Below the pieces are notes generated by a model. That model was not told where the DNA came from and ran no database searches. It saw only the letters and a list, made by a program, of their open reading frames with translations. This document shows positions 9,042 to 17,866 of a stretch of 64,000 bases of DNA, in pieces. Source of the stretch: JOPF133 sp052144935 (GTDB taxonomy: Bacteria; Acidobacteriota; Terriglobia; Bryobacterales; Bryobacteraceae); NCBI GenBank assembly GCA_052144935.1, contig JBKQPR010000190.1, forward strand, positions 25,613 through 89,612, given 5' to 3'. The translations under genes and the position numbers were made by a program. Every line of letters begins with the position of its first letter. The first letter of the stretch is position 1.

Positions 9042-9706
9042 GATTGCCGCTCCCAGGGCCCGGCGCGTTTGACCGCTTCCGGCGCCGAGTCGAAGCACCA
9101 GAACCCTTCTTCTCGGGGAGTGGTCTGTGCTTCCCAACTGCCGGGACTATACCCGTAAAGCTCCATAATCAGCCGGCGCTTCTCAATCCAGATGTTGTCC
9201 GGCAACGCGTCCCGCCGATCGGCATCGTCGCGAACCCGAGGGAAGTACGCCCGGTCCCCGTCCTGGTAAGCGAACATCCACAATCGGCCGGTATCGATAC
9301 AGCCGGACCGCCAAAGCTCGACGACGCTGTGGCAGCACTCCCCATGCCGGCGGTGCCGAGTGTACTCGCCCAGCGGCCCGTGGGTCAAAACCAGGTCGTA
9401 GCGGTTTCCAGCCAATAGCCGGGCGGTGGTTTCCTCAAGCTGCTCGACCGGCAGCGGCGCCTGGTCCGGTCCGTCGTCGAGATCCGCCATCTCTCCCTCC
9501 GCCCCGAAGCGCTGCAAGACCTGGCGGAACTTGGGGGCGCGGTTCGCATCCCCAGCTCTACATAAGGTCACGATGCGCCAAAGAAACTCCGGATGGGTCA
9601 GTATGTAGCCGCCGCACCAGAGCGTCTCGTCGTCCGGATGGGCGACGACAACAGCGGCCCGTGGCCGGGGGTTTGAGCTTAACTCGTCGAGCAGGATGGG
9701 CTTCAT
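9038..9706 (-). CDS. PIG-L/LmbE-family deacetylase
   Basis: A 222-residue zinc-dependent deacetylase candidate. The metal-binding motif AHPDDE lies near residue 24, followed by LWCGGYIL and, further on, a second conserved His region (THGPLGEYTRHRRHGE). Members remove N-acetyl groups from amino sugars, for example in GlcNAc-PI, mycothiol and bacillithiol precursors. The start at 9706 (MKPILLDEL) is preferred over an upstream ATG at 9751 whose extra residues look non-conserved. It is first in the PIG-L/GT4/glycosidase operon and overlaps the next gene by four bases. The order suggests deacetylation of a glycosyl intermediate made by the adjacent transferase. Confidence 0.87.
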   Translation of the reverse strand: MKPILLDELSSNPRPRAAVVVAHPDDETLWCGGYILTHPEFLWRIVTLCRAGDANRAPKFRQVLQRFGAEGEMADLDDGPDQAPLPVEQLEETTARLLAGNRYDLVLTHGPLGEYTRHRRHGECCHSVVELWRSGCIDTGRLWMFAYQDGDRAYFPRVRDDADRRDALPDNIWIEKRRLIMELYGYSPGSWEAQTTPREEGFWCFDSAPEAVKRAGPWERQS

Positions 9707-9750
9707 CTGTTTTCTTCGGGAGGAGTCGGAGCATAGGTTCGTGGTTGCCA

Positions 9751-10510
9751 CTACCTGGACCCGATCGCCTCTGCAAATCCGGGTTTTCGGGCGCGTACCC
9801 TATCCCACCAGTGCTGGAGGCTGTCAAAGTACAGGTATACCACCGGCGTCGTGTATAACGTCAGCAGTTGGCTCATCAGCCCTCCGATGATGGTAATGCC
9901 CAGCGGACGGCGGAGCTCGGATCCGGTGCCGCTTCCCCGGGGCGAGCGGCAAGGCTCCCAGGAGCGCGGCCATGGTGGTCATCAGGATCGGGCGGAAGCG
10001 CAACATGCATGCCTCGACGATGGAGTCGTAGGAGTTCTTGCCTTCGTTCCGCTCGGCGGCCAAGGCGAAGTCGATCGTCATGATGGCGTTCTTTTTCACG
10101 ATGCCGATCGGCAGAATGATGCCGATGATGGCGATAATGCTGGCGATAATGCTGAGGTCGGTGTGGGTGAGAAGAAGCGCCAGCAGCGCGCCGACGCTGG
10201 CCGCCGGAAGGCTGGAGATGATGGTGATGGGATGGACGTAACTCTCATACAGCATCGCCAGGATGAGGTAAACGGCCACCAGCGCCGCCGCAATCGGGAT
10301 TGGCTCTCTCGAAAGCGAGGCCTGGTAGGCTTGGGCGGTGCCGGCGAGTTCGGTCCGGATGGTGGCCGGAAGCCCGACCTTGGCCGCCGCCGCCGTGGAG
10401 GCATTCACGGCATCGCCCAGCGCGACGCCGGGCTTCAGATTGAAGGAAATCGTCACCGCCGGAAAGAGACCTTGGCGTACAACGGTCCGATCATCTTCAC
10501 CGCCGAGTAC
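9751..10510 (-). pseudogene. RND efflux permease C-terminal remnant (copy B)
   Basis: Only the last quarter of an RND pump is present. Recognisable stretches are [15 protein letters not shown], a [14 protein letters not shown] membrane segment, GIVKKNAIM and [20 protein letters not shown]. Near 9940 a one-base shift in a G/C run breaks the frame. The conserved continuation ([13 protein letters not shown], then [12 protein letters not shown]) is read in the next frame to a TAG at 9753-9751. There is also an in-frame duplication ([11 protein letters not shown]) and a Leu-to-Pro change in the helix before IVKKN. The missing 5' three-quarters makes it non-functional regardless of the shift. Confidence 0.85.
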
Positions 10511-10586
10511 GCTTGGTACGGGGATCAAAAATATCAAAAATAAACCTCCTGCTCCAGCCGTTCAACGGTACCGGGTGGAACCCAGC

Positions 10587-10991
10587 CTAATAGCCTTGAA
10601 ACAATAGCCCCTCAAGAGCCATCCGCTGCACCTGCCACAAGTCGCACTCCTTCTCTTTAACATTCAGCCTGCATTCGCCCTCGTCATTAAATGTCAGGGT
10701 CACCTCAAACATCTCTTTGCCTTTGCTATCCCGCACTACAATCGCGTGCTCGGCAAGGCTGAATATTACCGACCTGTGCACGTCTTTGGCTTCCAGGAGA
10801 ACCGTAAAGCCGTCGCCACTGTCCGCTATGGAAAACTCATAAGGGGAATTATTGGGGCGCAGGGCGTTGCGAGTCTTAACGTCCTCTTCGACTTGCGATC
10901 TGAGTTCCTTGAATACCTTCGGTAGAGAGCATAAGGAACGCGCAGTTACCCAGTCGAACTTCGGTGCATCCTTCTCCACTTCGTCGTTCAC
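10587..10991 (-). CDS. hypothetical cytosolic protein
   Basis: A protein of about 134 residues starting at GTG 10991, chosen because a near-perfect Shine-Dalgarno sequence (GGAGGTG) lies seven bases upstream. It is hydrophilic with alternating beta-strand-like patterns (YEFSIADSGDGFTVLLEA, AIVVRDSKGKEMFEVTL) and ends in VQRMALEGLLFQGY. I recognise no domain. Base composition appears less GC-biased than its neighbours, and it lies between two pieces of the decayed efflux locus. It could be a recently acquired gene. Confidence 0.7.
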   Translation of the reverse strand: MNDEVEKDAPKFDWVTARSLCSLPKVFKELRSQVEEDVKTRNALRPNNSPYEFSIADSGDGFTVLLEAKDVHRSVIFSLAEHAIVVRDSKGKEMFEVTLTFNDEGECRLNVKEKECDLWQVQRMALEGLLFQGY

Positions 10992-11126
10992 GCTTTCACC
11001 TCCAAAACGTAGCCCACTCCAAAAATACTGCACGCCTCGCGCTGCCATGGCAGCTCTCGAAAGCATGGTCCTCCGCGGCGGACCATCAAGCTTTCATAGC
11101 CCAACAAGATCCTTCGTCCAGTGGCT

Positions 11127-12746
11127 CTATTGAGCATTGGCGGCCTGACGCGGCAGCTCTTTTGACGTAACCTGCGATGGCGTGGGAAGCTGGGTGACGT
11201 TCCACCCGCCTCCAAGGGCCTGGATCAACTGAACCGCCGCTACCATCTCGCTCACGCGTAGAGTCACCAGGGTTTGTTGATCGCTCAGCAGGGTAGTCTG
11301 TGCAACGATCACATCGAGGTAAGGATCGAGACCGATCTCGTACCTCGCCGTGGCGATGTCGACGTATCGCTCGGCCGCCTGCACCGCCGCATCTTGCCTG
11401 GCGATCTGCTGCGATGTCACACGCAGCGTCGCAATGTAGTCCTCCACCTGTTGAAACGCGGTCAGCACAATCTGCTTATAAGCGGCGACGCCGGCGTTAT
11501 AAGTCGCGGTGTACTGCGCTACCGTCGCATTGCGCAGACCGGCATCGAAGATCGTCTCGGTGGCCGAAGCGCCGAGAGACCAGAATAGCGCCGGAAGTGA
11601 AATCAACTTCGCGATCGCCGACGATTGAAGACCACCGCTTCCGGTGAGGCTCAGCGTTGGATAGTAGGCGGCCTTCTCAACTCCGATGATGGCATTTGCC
11701 TGCGCCATGGTTCGTTCCGCCGCGGCGATATCCGGACGGCGTTGGAGTAGCTGCGATGGGACTCCAACGGGGATCGCGGGAACCGGCGTCGTCAGCAATT
11801 TCACCGGCATCGAAAAGCTTGAAGCTGGCTTACCGATCAGCGTTGCCATCGCATGTTCGTATAAGGCGCGGTTTGTAGCAATGCCGATTCCCGCCGCTTC
11901 CGCGTTCTCGAGCGTTACGTCCGCCTGAGCGACGGCCTCCGGGCTGTCGATCCCAGTATCAACCAGAGCTCGCGTCAGGTCGAGCGACTGCCGATCCGCC
12001 TCGATGGTGCGGGTATACAAGTCCTGGAGGGCGTCTTGCCCGCGGAGTTCGAAGTAATACTCCGCAAGGGCGGCCTGCTCCGTGAGACGCTCGTTTTCGA
12101 GGTCCGCGGCGCCCACCTGGGCGGCGTACTGGAATTCGCTTACCGTATTGCGGATGCGGCCCCATAGGTCCGGCGCCCACGAGATGTCGAACGGCAAAGT
12201 AAAATCGCCGGTGGTGGTGCGCCGGCTCGTCGACGAAGCGCCCGAGGTCCCGCCAGTTCCCGTTTGCGCGCCTGTGGCCGCCGCGCCCACGCTGGTCCTG
12301 GTGTACGCAGGATTCACCGTGGCGGTGGGAAAGTAGGCCGTACGGGCCTCACGCACCTGCGCACGGGCTGCCATGAAGTTCTGGAAGTATAGCGCGATGT
12401 TCTGGTTATCGATGTTCAACTGATCCTCGAGGGCGTTGAGTTCGGGTTCGTTGAACATCTCCCACCACTTCCCCTTGAGCTCCGCGTCCTGCGGCCGCGC
12501 GGGCTGCCAGGATCCCGGGGGCGCGGCGCTGTAAGCCGCGGGAGACGCCTCCTTGAAGGCCGGCGGAGCAGGAGCGGCGGGCGGAGCATATCTGGGGCCC
12601 ACATTGCATCCGCTCAGTAGAGAGATGCAGATTGCCGCAGCACCGGCCATGACACCGGCTGTTCGACGATTTTCAGCCGGACTGAAGGGCTTCCCGGAGC
12701 GTGATTGACAATCAGGCCGCCGATAACTCAGATAGAAAGAAGTCAT
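11127..12746 (-). CDS. outer-membrane efflux factor (TolC/NodT-like lipoprotein)
   Basis: An intact protein of about 539 residues. A lipobox (LLSGC, Cys about residue 47) follows a hydrophobic segment. Two OEP repeats follow, typified by LNIDNQNIALYFQNFMAARA and FDISWAPDLWGRIRN in the first half and LLQRRPDIAAAERTMAQANA in the second. The family forms trimeric outer-membrane channels for tripartite RND pumps. The start ATG 12746 gives a long leader before the lipobox; a later ATG at 12650 would give a conventional lipoprotein signal. It is the last gene of the usual MFP-RND-OMF order, but its two upstream partners are broken, so it may be orphaned or serve another pump. Confidence 0.88.
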   Translation of the reverse strand: MTSFYLSYRRPDCQSRSGKPFSPAENRRTAGVMAGAAAICISLLSGCNVGPRYAPPAAPAPPAFKEASPAAYSAAPPGSWQPARPQDAELKGKWWEMFNEPELNALEDQLNIDNQNIALYFQNFMAARAQVREARTAYFPTATVNPAYTRTSVGAAATGAQTGTGGTSGASSTSRRTTTGDFTLPFDISWAPDLWGRIRNTVSEFQYAAQVGAADLENERLTEQAALAEYYFELRGQDALQDLYTRTIEADRQSLDLTRALVDTGIDSPEAVAQADVTLENAEAAGIGIATNRALYEHAMATLIGKPASSFSMPVKLLTTPVPAIPVGVPSQLLQRRPDIAAAERTMAQANAIIGVEKAAYYPTLSLTGSGGLQSSAIAKLISLPALFWSLGASATETIFDAGLRNATVAQYTATYNAGVAAYKQIVLTAFQQVEDYIATLRVTSQQIARQDAAVQAAERYVDIATARYEIGLDPYLDVIVAQTTLLSDQQTLVTLRVSEMVAAVQLIQALGGGWNVTQLPTPSQVTSKELPRQAANAQ

Positions 12747-12774
12747 AATCTTATGCACCCCATGATGGCTCCAA

Positions 12775-13355
12775 TTAAGTTGCAGCGCGGGGGGCCGGAC
12801 CGGCCCCGTGGCCGGGGATCTCATGCCGCCTCCCCCGCATCCTTAGCCGCAGCCGGTCGAATGCCAAATAGAGGACCAGCGTTGTATAGAACGTGAGCAA
12901 CTGACTCAAGATCAGCCCTCCCACAATTGTGATGCCAAGGGGCCGGCGGAGCTCAAACCCCATACCCGTCCCGAGCGCCAACGGCAGAGCGCCCAATAAC
13001 GCCGCCATCGTGGTCATCAGGATCGGACGGAAGCGCAGCATGCACGCTTCAAAAATCGCGTCGGCTGTGCTCTTTCCCTCCTGGCGCTCTGCCTGAAGAG
13101 CGAAATCGATCATCATGATGGCGTTCTTTTTTACGATCCCGATCAGCAGCACAATGCCAATGATGGAAATGACGTTCAGATCCACTTTAAAGAGCATCAG
13201 TGCGAGCATGGCTCCTACGCTGGCCGACGGGAGAGTGGAGATGATCGTCAGTGGATGGACCAGGCTCTCATACAAAACACCGAGGACGATGTACACCGCC
13301 AGCAGTGCCGTCAGAATCAGCACGGGCTCGGTGCTCAGGGACTGCTGCGGCGCGG
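12775..13355 (-). pseudogene. RND efflux permease C-terminal remnant (copy C), fused to MFP scar
   Basis: The last 190 or so residues of an RND permease: [83 protein letters not shown] and [16 protein letters not shown]. The reading frame is intact to the stop at 12775, 28 nt before the OMF start. The 5' end abuts an N-terminal membrane-fusion-protein fragment at about 13345-13355 in a different frame. The periplasmic docking domains and the first transmembrane half are gone. It cannot pump. Confidence 0.88.
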
Positions 13356-13840
13356 TAACGTTCCAGGTCCATCTGTGCTTGCGCGAGCACATTTTCATCT
13401 CTCTCCAAGGCCCCTTGCGCCTGTAAAAGCATTGCGCGGTAGAGACGGGGGTCGATATCCACCAGCGGATCGCCCTTCTGTACGAGTTGACCCTCCTGAT
13501 AGTGCACGGTTACGATCAGCCCAGTCACCTCGCTGGTAATCGAGGCGGTATTGACCGGAGTTACCGTACCGATTGCGTCGAGATAAACGCCGATGCTGCC
13601 CTTTTGAGCCGTCGCACTCGTAACGGTGATCCCCGGTGCAGGTTTTACCGCCAAGGCCGCCGCCTTTTTCTTGGCCTCCTCGTGGTGGTGTAAGATCAGC
13701 ACGAACGCAAGTGCAAGGAGCAGCAGCAATAGAATCCAGATGACCACCCACGCAGTCTTATGCCGGCGACGCGGCGGGACGGAAGCCGCGAGTTGATGGT
13801 CAGGGCCAATGGCTGGTTGCGTCTTTATGTCATCCGTCAA
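13346..13840 (-). pseudogene. membrane-fusion protein, N-terminal fragment
   Basis: It begins MTDDIKTQPAIGPDHQLAAS, followed by a single transmembrane anchor of Leu/Ile/Val repeats. The HlyD/MdtA-type lipoyl-hairpin start follows: [36 protein letters not shown], and [19 protein letters not shown] of the coiled-coil hairpin. After DLERYR the protein is interrupted: the DNA continues as RND permease sequence in another frame. At least the second half of the adaptor and most of the downstream permease were lost in the same event. Confidence 0.85.
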
Positions 13841-13946
13841 TCGGAATCTCCGTTCTCTGCTCCGGATTGCACGGATAGCGCCGCTCGTGAGGGACTCCGC
13901 AAGGGATAAGCTAGGATTTCCGTTTTGGCCTCCTGGTCACAAACGA

Positions 13947-15149
13947 TCATAGTCTTAACATTTTTGAGTGGAGCTGTTTGTTTTGAGAGAGTTGCATTGT
14001 ATCGCGGCGGTTGGCGACAGGGTTACGCCGCGCTTTTCCTGGACCGGTAACTTGGCGTTTACGAACTGATTGGGATAACAGCGTGCCTTTCCCGTTCTGG
14101 AATGTCGCCCTCAACTTGAGCGTGCCGGTGGTCGGATCGATCCGATTATCGAGCGTGGTCAGAGACCCTTGCGCAAGTTTCGTTTTGGCGTCGCGGCTGT
14201 AGGCATCCACTTCCAGCGTCTGCCCGGCGGCCATCTTTTTGAGCACTACCTGAAGCTGATCTTCGGAGATCGTAAAGATGGCGCTGATGGGATCCATCTG
14301 GGTGATGACCACCAATCCTCCCGTGTCGGCGGATAAAACGATATTGCCGGGGTCGACCAGCCGCAAGCCAATGCGTCCGGTGGCCGGCGCCGCGATCTTG
14401 CAGTAGGCCAGATTGACCTTGGCGCTTTCTATTTGTCCCTCATCGAGCTTCACCACCCCCTCGTCCTGGTGCACGGTTGCCTGTTGAGTTGCAAGTTGTC
14501 GCTCCGGGGCGGCTTTCTGCGGAACCAACTGTTGATAGCGGACCAGGTCGATGCGCGCGTTCTCCAGGGCGGCCTGGTCCCTGATCGGCACCCCCTCGGC
14601 CTGGGTCAATGCCGCCTGATAGGACCTGTCGTCAATCTCCACTAAAAGATCGCCCTTTTGAACGGTGTCGCCTTCCCGATAGCGGACGTTCATCAATTGC
14701 CCGTCGACCCGGGTTCTCACCGTAACCGTAGCGAGGGGCGTAACAGCGCCGAGCCCCGAATAATAGACGCCGATGTCCCCCTTGTAGGATTTCGCGGCTA
14801 CCACCGGTATGGGCGGCGGACTTTTCGCGGCGGCCTTGGCAGCGGCGGCGGCGTTGGCAGCGGCAATTCTCGAAAACACAAAATACGCGATTAGACCCAG
14901 CACGAGAAGAATGCATAGCGACAGCCCCAGCCAACGGCGGGAACGCTTGGGCTTCCCGGTTTGAGCAACCGCCGCCGGGCCTGGAAGGAGAGGCGCGGGC
15001 GCCGATGGAGCGGCTACCAGGAGTTGAGGCGCCGGAGAGGGGTCTGGCGCGGTCCTTGGGCTATCGCCAGGAGCGGGCGCCGGTGGGTCTGCGATTAGCA
15101 GTTGAGGTTCCGGAGACGGGCCCGTCGACGTCCTTGGGCTATCGAGCAT
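13947..15149 (-). pseudogene. second membrane-fusion protein, C-terminally frameshifted and truncated
   Basis: About 330 residues read as an MdtA-like adaptor: a TM anchor, [57 protein letters not shown] and SEDQLQVVLKKM. After ATFQNGKGTLLSQ the frame shifts by one. The expected family sequence (PNQFVNAKLPVQEKRGVTLSP) appears in the next frame and then stops at about 13955, short of the usual C-terminus. The N-terminus has a duplicated 26-residue Pro/Ala-rich unit. It lies immediately upstream of the other broken adaptor. Confidence 0.8.
14988..15143 (-). repeat. 78-bp tandem duplication in MFP N-terminus
   Basis: Residues 3-28 and 29-54 of the broken adaptor are two diverged copies of a 26-residue unit. 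DSPRT..PSPEPQLLIAD.PAPAP aligns with DSPRT..PSPAPQLLVAA.SAPAP. At DNA level this is two adjacent 78-bp units, giving a flexible Pro-rich cytoplasmic tail before the membrane anchor. Confidence 0.75.
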
Positions 15150-15316
15150 ATGGTTCGTGGCGCGCAGTCGAGCGCTGGCCTACTACTCATGCACGAGACC
15201 GACCAAGTGCGCCCAATTGGCGCTGACGGCGTGACAAGGCGGAAATATACACGGACGAGTGCAGAAGCTGCACGTAGAAGTGCGGGATTTGCTTTCGCGC
15301 CAAGGTTCCCCGGAAA

Positions 15317-15590
15317 TCAAGCGCTCAGATACTCGACGTGGGCGTACGGGCCCAAGCGCGGGTTGTAGTCGAGATACCAGCCAAAGTGGTCAGAGTCCTC
15401 GTAGATCACCATCTGATCGCCAGACCAGTTCCAGCCGGCGACGATGTTGCAGTCGAACGCGGCGTCGTCCCAGAAGAAATCGGTGAACCAGAAGTGCGAC
15501 TGGTTGCCGGCATGCCTCCGAGCACAAGGACCGTCGTAAGAGCCGCCTTCGAGAGGGTCCCTACAAATTAGCCATTCTGTACCGTCCTGA
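15317..15590 (-). pseudogene. aromatic-rich C-terminal protein fragment
   Basis: About 85 residues ending LGPYAHVEYLSA are dense in Trp, Phe, Tyr and Asp (HFWFTDFFWDDAAFDCNIVAG, SDHFGWYLDYNPR), which is unlike random high-GC reading. Upstream of about 15590 the same frame loses coding character and overlaps a Ser/Thr-kinase remnant on the other strand. I read this as the 3' end of a gene whose 5' part was replaced. No family is recognised. Confidence 0.45.
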
Positions 15591-15604
15591 CATTGCGCGA
15601 CGTG

Positions 15605-15775
15605 AAGGGAAACGCTGTTGCGGCGCTGCCTGGAGAAAGATCCCAAGAAACGTCTCCGTGATATCGGGGACGCGATGCCTCTGCTGGAGCCGTTGGCGAT
15701 ATTGCAAGCTGACGCGCCACAATCGGCCCCCATCGAACGGCAGTGGTTGTGGCCCGTACTGGCTGTGGTATCGAC
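15605..15775 (+). pseudogene. Ser/Thr protein kinase remnant (kinase C-lobe end)
   Basis: The plus strand reads ETLLRRCLEKDPKKRLRDIGD followed by AMPLLE, the characteristic end of the C-lobe in Pkn-type bacterial Ser/Thr kinases. A short linker and a hydrophobic WLWPVLAVVS segment, as in the single-pass anchor of such receptors, follow. A stop lies just upstream and another at 15822-15824. No ATP-binding or catalytic motifs are present, so this is a fossil. Confidence 0.75.
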
Positions 15776-15798
15776 GTTGACAATCGACGTTGACAGTC

Positions 15799-15827
15799 TG
15801 GACACAAGGGACAAAATGGGATAGAAT
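15799..15827 (+). promoter_or_regulatory. sigma70-type promoter for SmbP-like gene
   Basis: A -35 element TGGACA (15799-15804), a 17-base spacer and a -10 element TAGAAT (15822-15827) predict transcription from about 15834. That leaves a leader of about a dozen bases before GTG 15847, with no evident Shine-Dalgarno sequence. Just upstream, TCGACGTTGACA occurs twice in tandem (about 15771-15795). Confidence 0.55.
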
Positions 15828-15846
15828 TTGGACCCAGACGAACACC

Positions 15847-16095
15847 GTGAAAAAACCTTTTGTAATCTTCGCTTTCTGTCTGTCCTTCGTTGCCGGCGCT
15901 GCCTTCGCCTACGTCCGTGACTGGCACGATCTGGATGCAGTCCACAAACACATCGACGAGGCGATCCATGAGATGGAACATGCCCGTGCTGCCAATCATT
16001 ACGACATGGCCGGGCACGGCAAGAAGGCCGAGGATCTTTTGCGGAGTGCCAACCGCGAACTGCAACTAGCGGTCGAGGCGGCAAAGGCGGAGTAA
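15847..16095 (+). CDS. SmbP-like small periplasmic protein
   Basis: 82 residues with a signal peptide (KKPFVIFAFCLSFVAGAAFA). A His/Glu-rich helical segment follows: AVHKHIDEAIHEMEHARAANH, YDMAGHGKKAEDLL and NRELQLAVEAAK. The spaced His residues and the repeat-like helices resemble SmbP, a small periplasmic metal-binding protein first described from Nitrosomonas. Copper or other divalent metal binding is an inference from the family. The start is GTG 15847; a longer frame from an ATG at 15790 would run through the promoter. It stands alone. Confidence 0.65.
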   Translation: MKKPFVIFAFCLSFVAGAAFAYVRDWHDLDAVHKHIDEAIHEMEHARAANHYDMAGHGKKAEDLLRSANRELQLAVEAAKAE

Positions 16096-16321
16096 TCGGC
16101 CCAAGGAAGAGGCTCGCTGTCAGCGCGTGAGCAGGGGATACCAACCTACCAGCCAGCCCTGGAGTGGCTTTACGGACTTCGTAACGCGGGCCGAGCCAGC
16201 GGCGTGTTCCGCGCACGCCATCGCAGGGCTTCCTAACGGGGGCCGTCACTAGCGCTGGTCGCGGCCGGCCGCGCTGGCTTCTCCGCATCGGCTCCGGCGC
16301 GGACCATCGCGTCCGCCCCTC

Positions 16322-17257
16322 CTAACGCGGAGGCGGAGCGGTGGAAGACGGGGTCGGTTTACCGTCGATCGTGGCCGGTTCCATGATCTCCGTGCGCGTG
16401 CCGTCGGGGTCGTACAGGTTGGCCTGACGTTTGCGGTTCACGCCGACCTTGGAGTCGATGGTGCGCGTGTATTGCTTGCGGTAAGGCTTGGCCTCGAGAG
16501 CGGCGAGGGCCGCAGGCATATTGGGCACCTCGAGACAAAGATGGTGGAGGGTGCCGCGCCGGTCCGGCGGAGGAGCCTCACTGGCGAGCATGAACTCGAT
16601 GTAGTCATCGCCGTCGGGAACCTTGAGATTGACCCACGACAATTGGGTTCCGGACGAACTGCCGCGCCAGATCTCGCTGAATCCGAGGATGTCGGTATAG
16701 AACTTCATGGCGGGATCTAGAGCCGTCACGATAATGCCGACATGCGTCATGCGCGTGGAGATGCGCGCGTCCGTCATGTGCTTGCCCTGTTCGCGCACTG
16801 TCCAGCCGTCCGGCTCGTACTGAACGACTTCGACAGTGTGGCCATCCGGGTCCTTGATGTTGAAATTCGAGTTGCCGATACGGCCTTTGCCAACCGCCCT
16901 GGGGACAGTCACACCGCGCGAAGCCAGATATTTCCGCATGGCTTCGGCATTATCGGTCTGGATGGAAATGTGGCTCAGCCGGTCGGTCTTGGGTGCGGTT
17001 TCCGGGAATAGCTCGATGTACTGCCGCTCGTTGATCTTGAAGAACGTCATGGAAGGCGTGCCATCGGGCTTGGAGAGCGAGTACGGCTCTTCGAAGCCGA
17101 GAAAATCGTGATAGAAGGCGCGCGACTTCTCGTAGTCGGCCGCGAAGACGGCGATATGGGCTACCCCCAGAATCTTGGGCCGGGGAGTATCCTGGGCGCT
17201 GCAGACGGCGCCGAGGGCACACAGCCCCACGACGCATAGCGATCCGGTAGGTCTCAT
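16322..17257 (-). CDS. secreted two-domain VOC (glyoxalase-like) protein
   Basis: About 311 residues. The signal peptide starts MRPTGSLCVVGLCALGAVC and ends before AQDTPRPK. Two vicinal-oxygen-chelate domains follow: VAHIAVFAADYEKSRAFYHD to TVEVVQYEP, and THVGIIVTALDPAMKFYTD to GTRTEIMEP. Each keeps a His on its first strand and a Glu near its end, the usual metal ligands. VOC enzymes include glyoxalases and dioxygenases; the reaction cannot be named. The ATG at 17257 is preferred because TGAGG lies upstream and it gives the cleanest leader; another ATG is at 17269. Confidence 0.85.
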   Translation of the reverse strand: MRPTGSLCVVGLCALGAVCSAQDTPRPKILGVAHIAVFAADYEKSRAFYHDFLGFEEPYSLSKPDGTPSMTFFKINERQYIELFPETAPKTDRLSHISIQTDNAEAMRKYLASRGVTVPRAVGKGRIGNSNFNIKDPDGHTVEVVQYEPDGWTVREQGKHMTDARISTRMTHVGIIVTALDPAMKFYTDILGFSEIWRGSSSGTQLSWVNLKVPDGDDYIEFMLASEAPPPDRRGTLHHLCLEVPNMPAALAALEAKPYRKQYTRTIDSKVGVNRKRQANLYDPDGTRTEIMEPATIDGKPTPSSTAPPPR

Positions 17258-17866
17258 TGGTTGCCTCATTGAGAACAGAAAGTTCATTACCAATTGCACC
17301 ACGGGAAACCGGGCTCCCGTTTTAAACTCGCGCGCCAAGCCGTCTGGAGAAGTGTGCGGCTCCTAAGACACGCGCCCTTGCCGGCTTGGTGAACGCGCTC
17401 GCCGGCTGCGCCCAAACAATGCAGGACGATCGCAATCCGGCAATCGGAGGGTTCATCCTGGTAAATGTCCGGTTGTCCAACACCGGTCGTCCGCCAAATG
17501 GCTTCAGAATATCAGCCGGAGCATAGCCTGTGTGCGTCTCGGCACAGTCATCTGCGTCGTCACTAACCCGAACGACGAACTGGTGGGAGTGACGTTCGGA
17601 GCGGCGAAAGTTACTTGGTTGAAGATTTTCAGGACGTCCTCCGCGCCCAGAGTCGCAACTTCGCCCTCTCGCCGACAGCTTCCGCCAGATGGTCAGCCAA
17701 TCCGACACATGGAAGCTCTTCCTCCGCTATCAGGCCCAGACCGAGCGCGGGGCGCCCTTTTGGGCATCGGGCTTCGCGGCGATTCCATCCCCCGGGACAG
17801 CGAGCGGCCTCCCAATAGCACCGAACCTCGCGGTCGAAGACCAGAGGCGACGCCCGTCCTCCGGCT
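17258..17866. other. intergenic stretch with a possible coding fossil
   Basis: I see no complete gene. On the plus strand around 17655-17760 a short frame reads RPLADSFRQMVSQSDTWKLF followed by LRYQAQTER, bounded upstream by a stop and decaying into low-quality frame. It looks like the end of a real protein, but I cannot place the family. Confidence 0.35.

Noticed and set aside
15790..15846. Longer SmbP-like start at ATG 15790
   Set aside because: It would place the start codon between the -35 and -10 elements and add residues before the signal peptide; GTG 15847 gives a proper leader.
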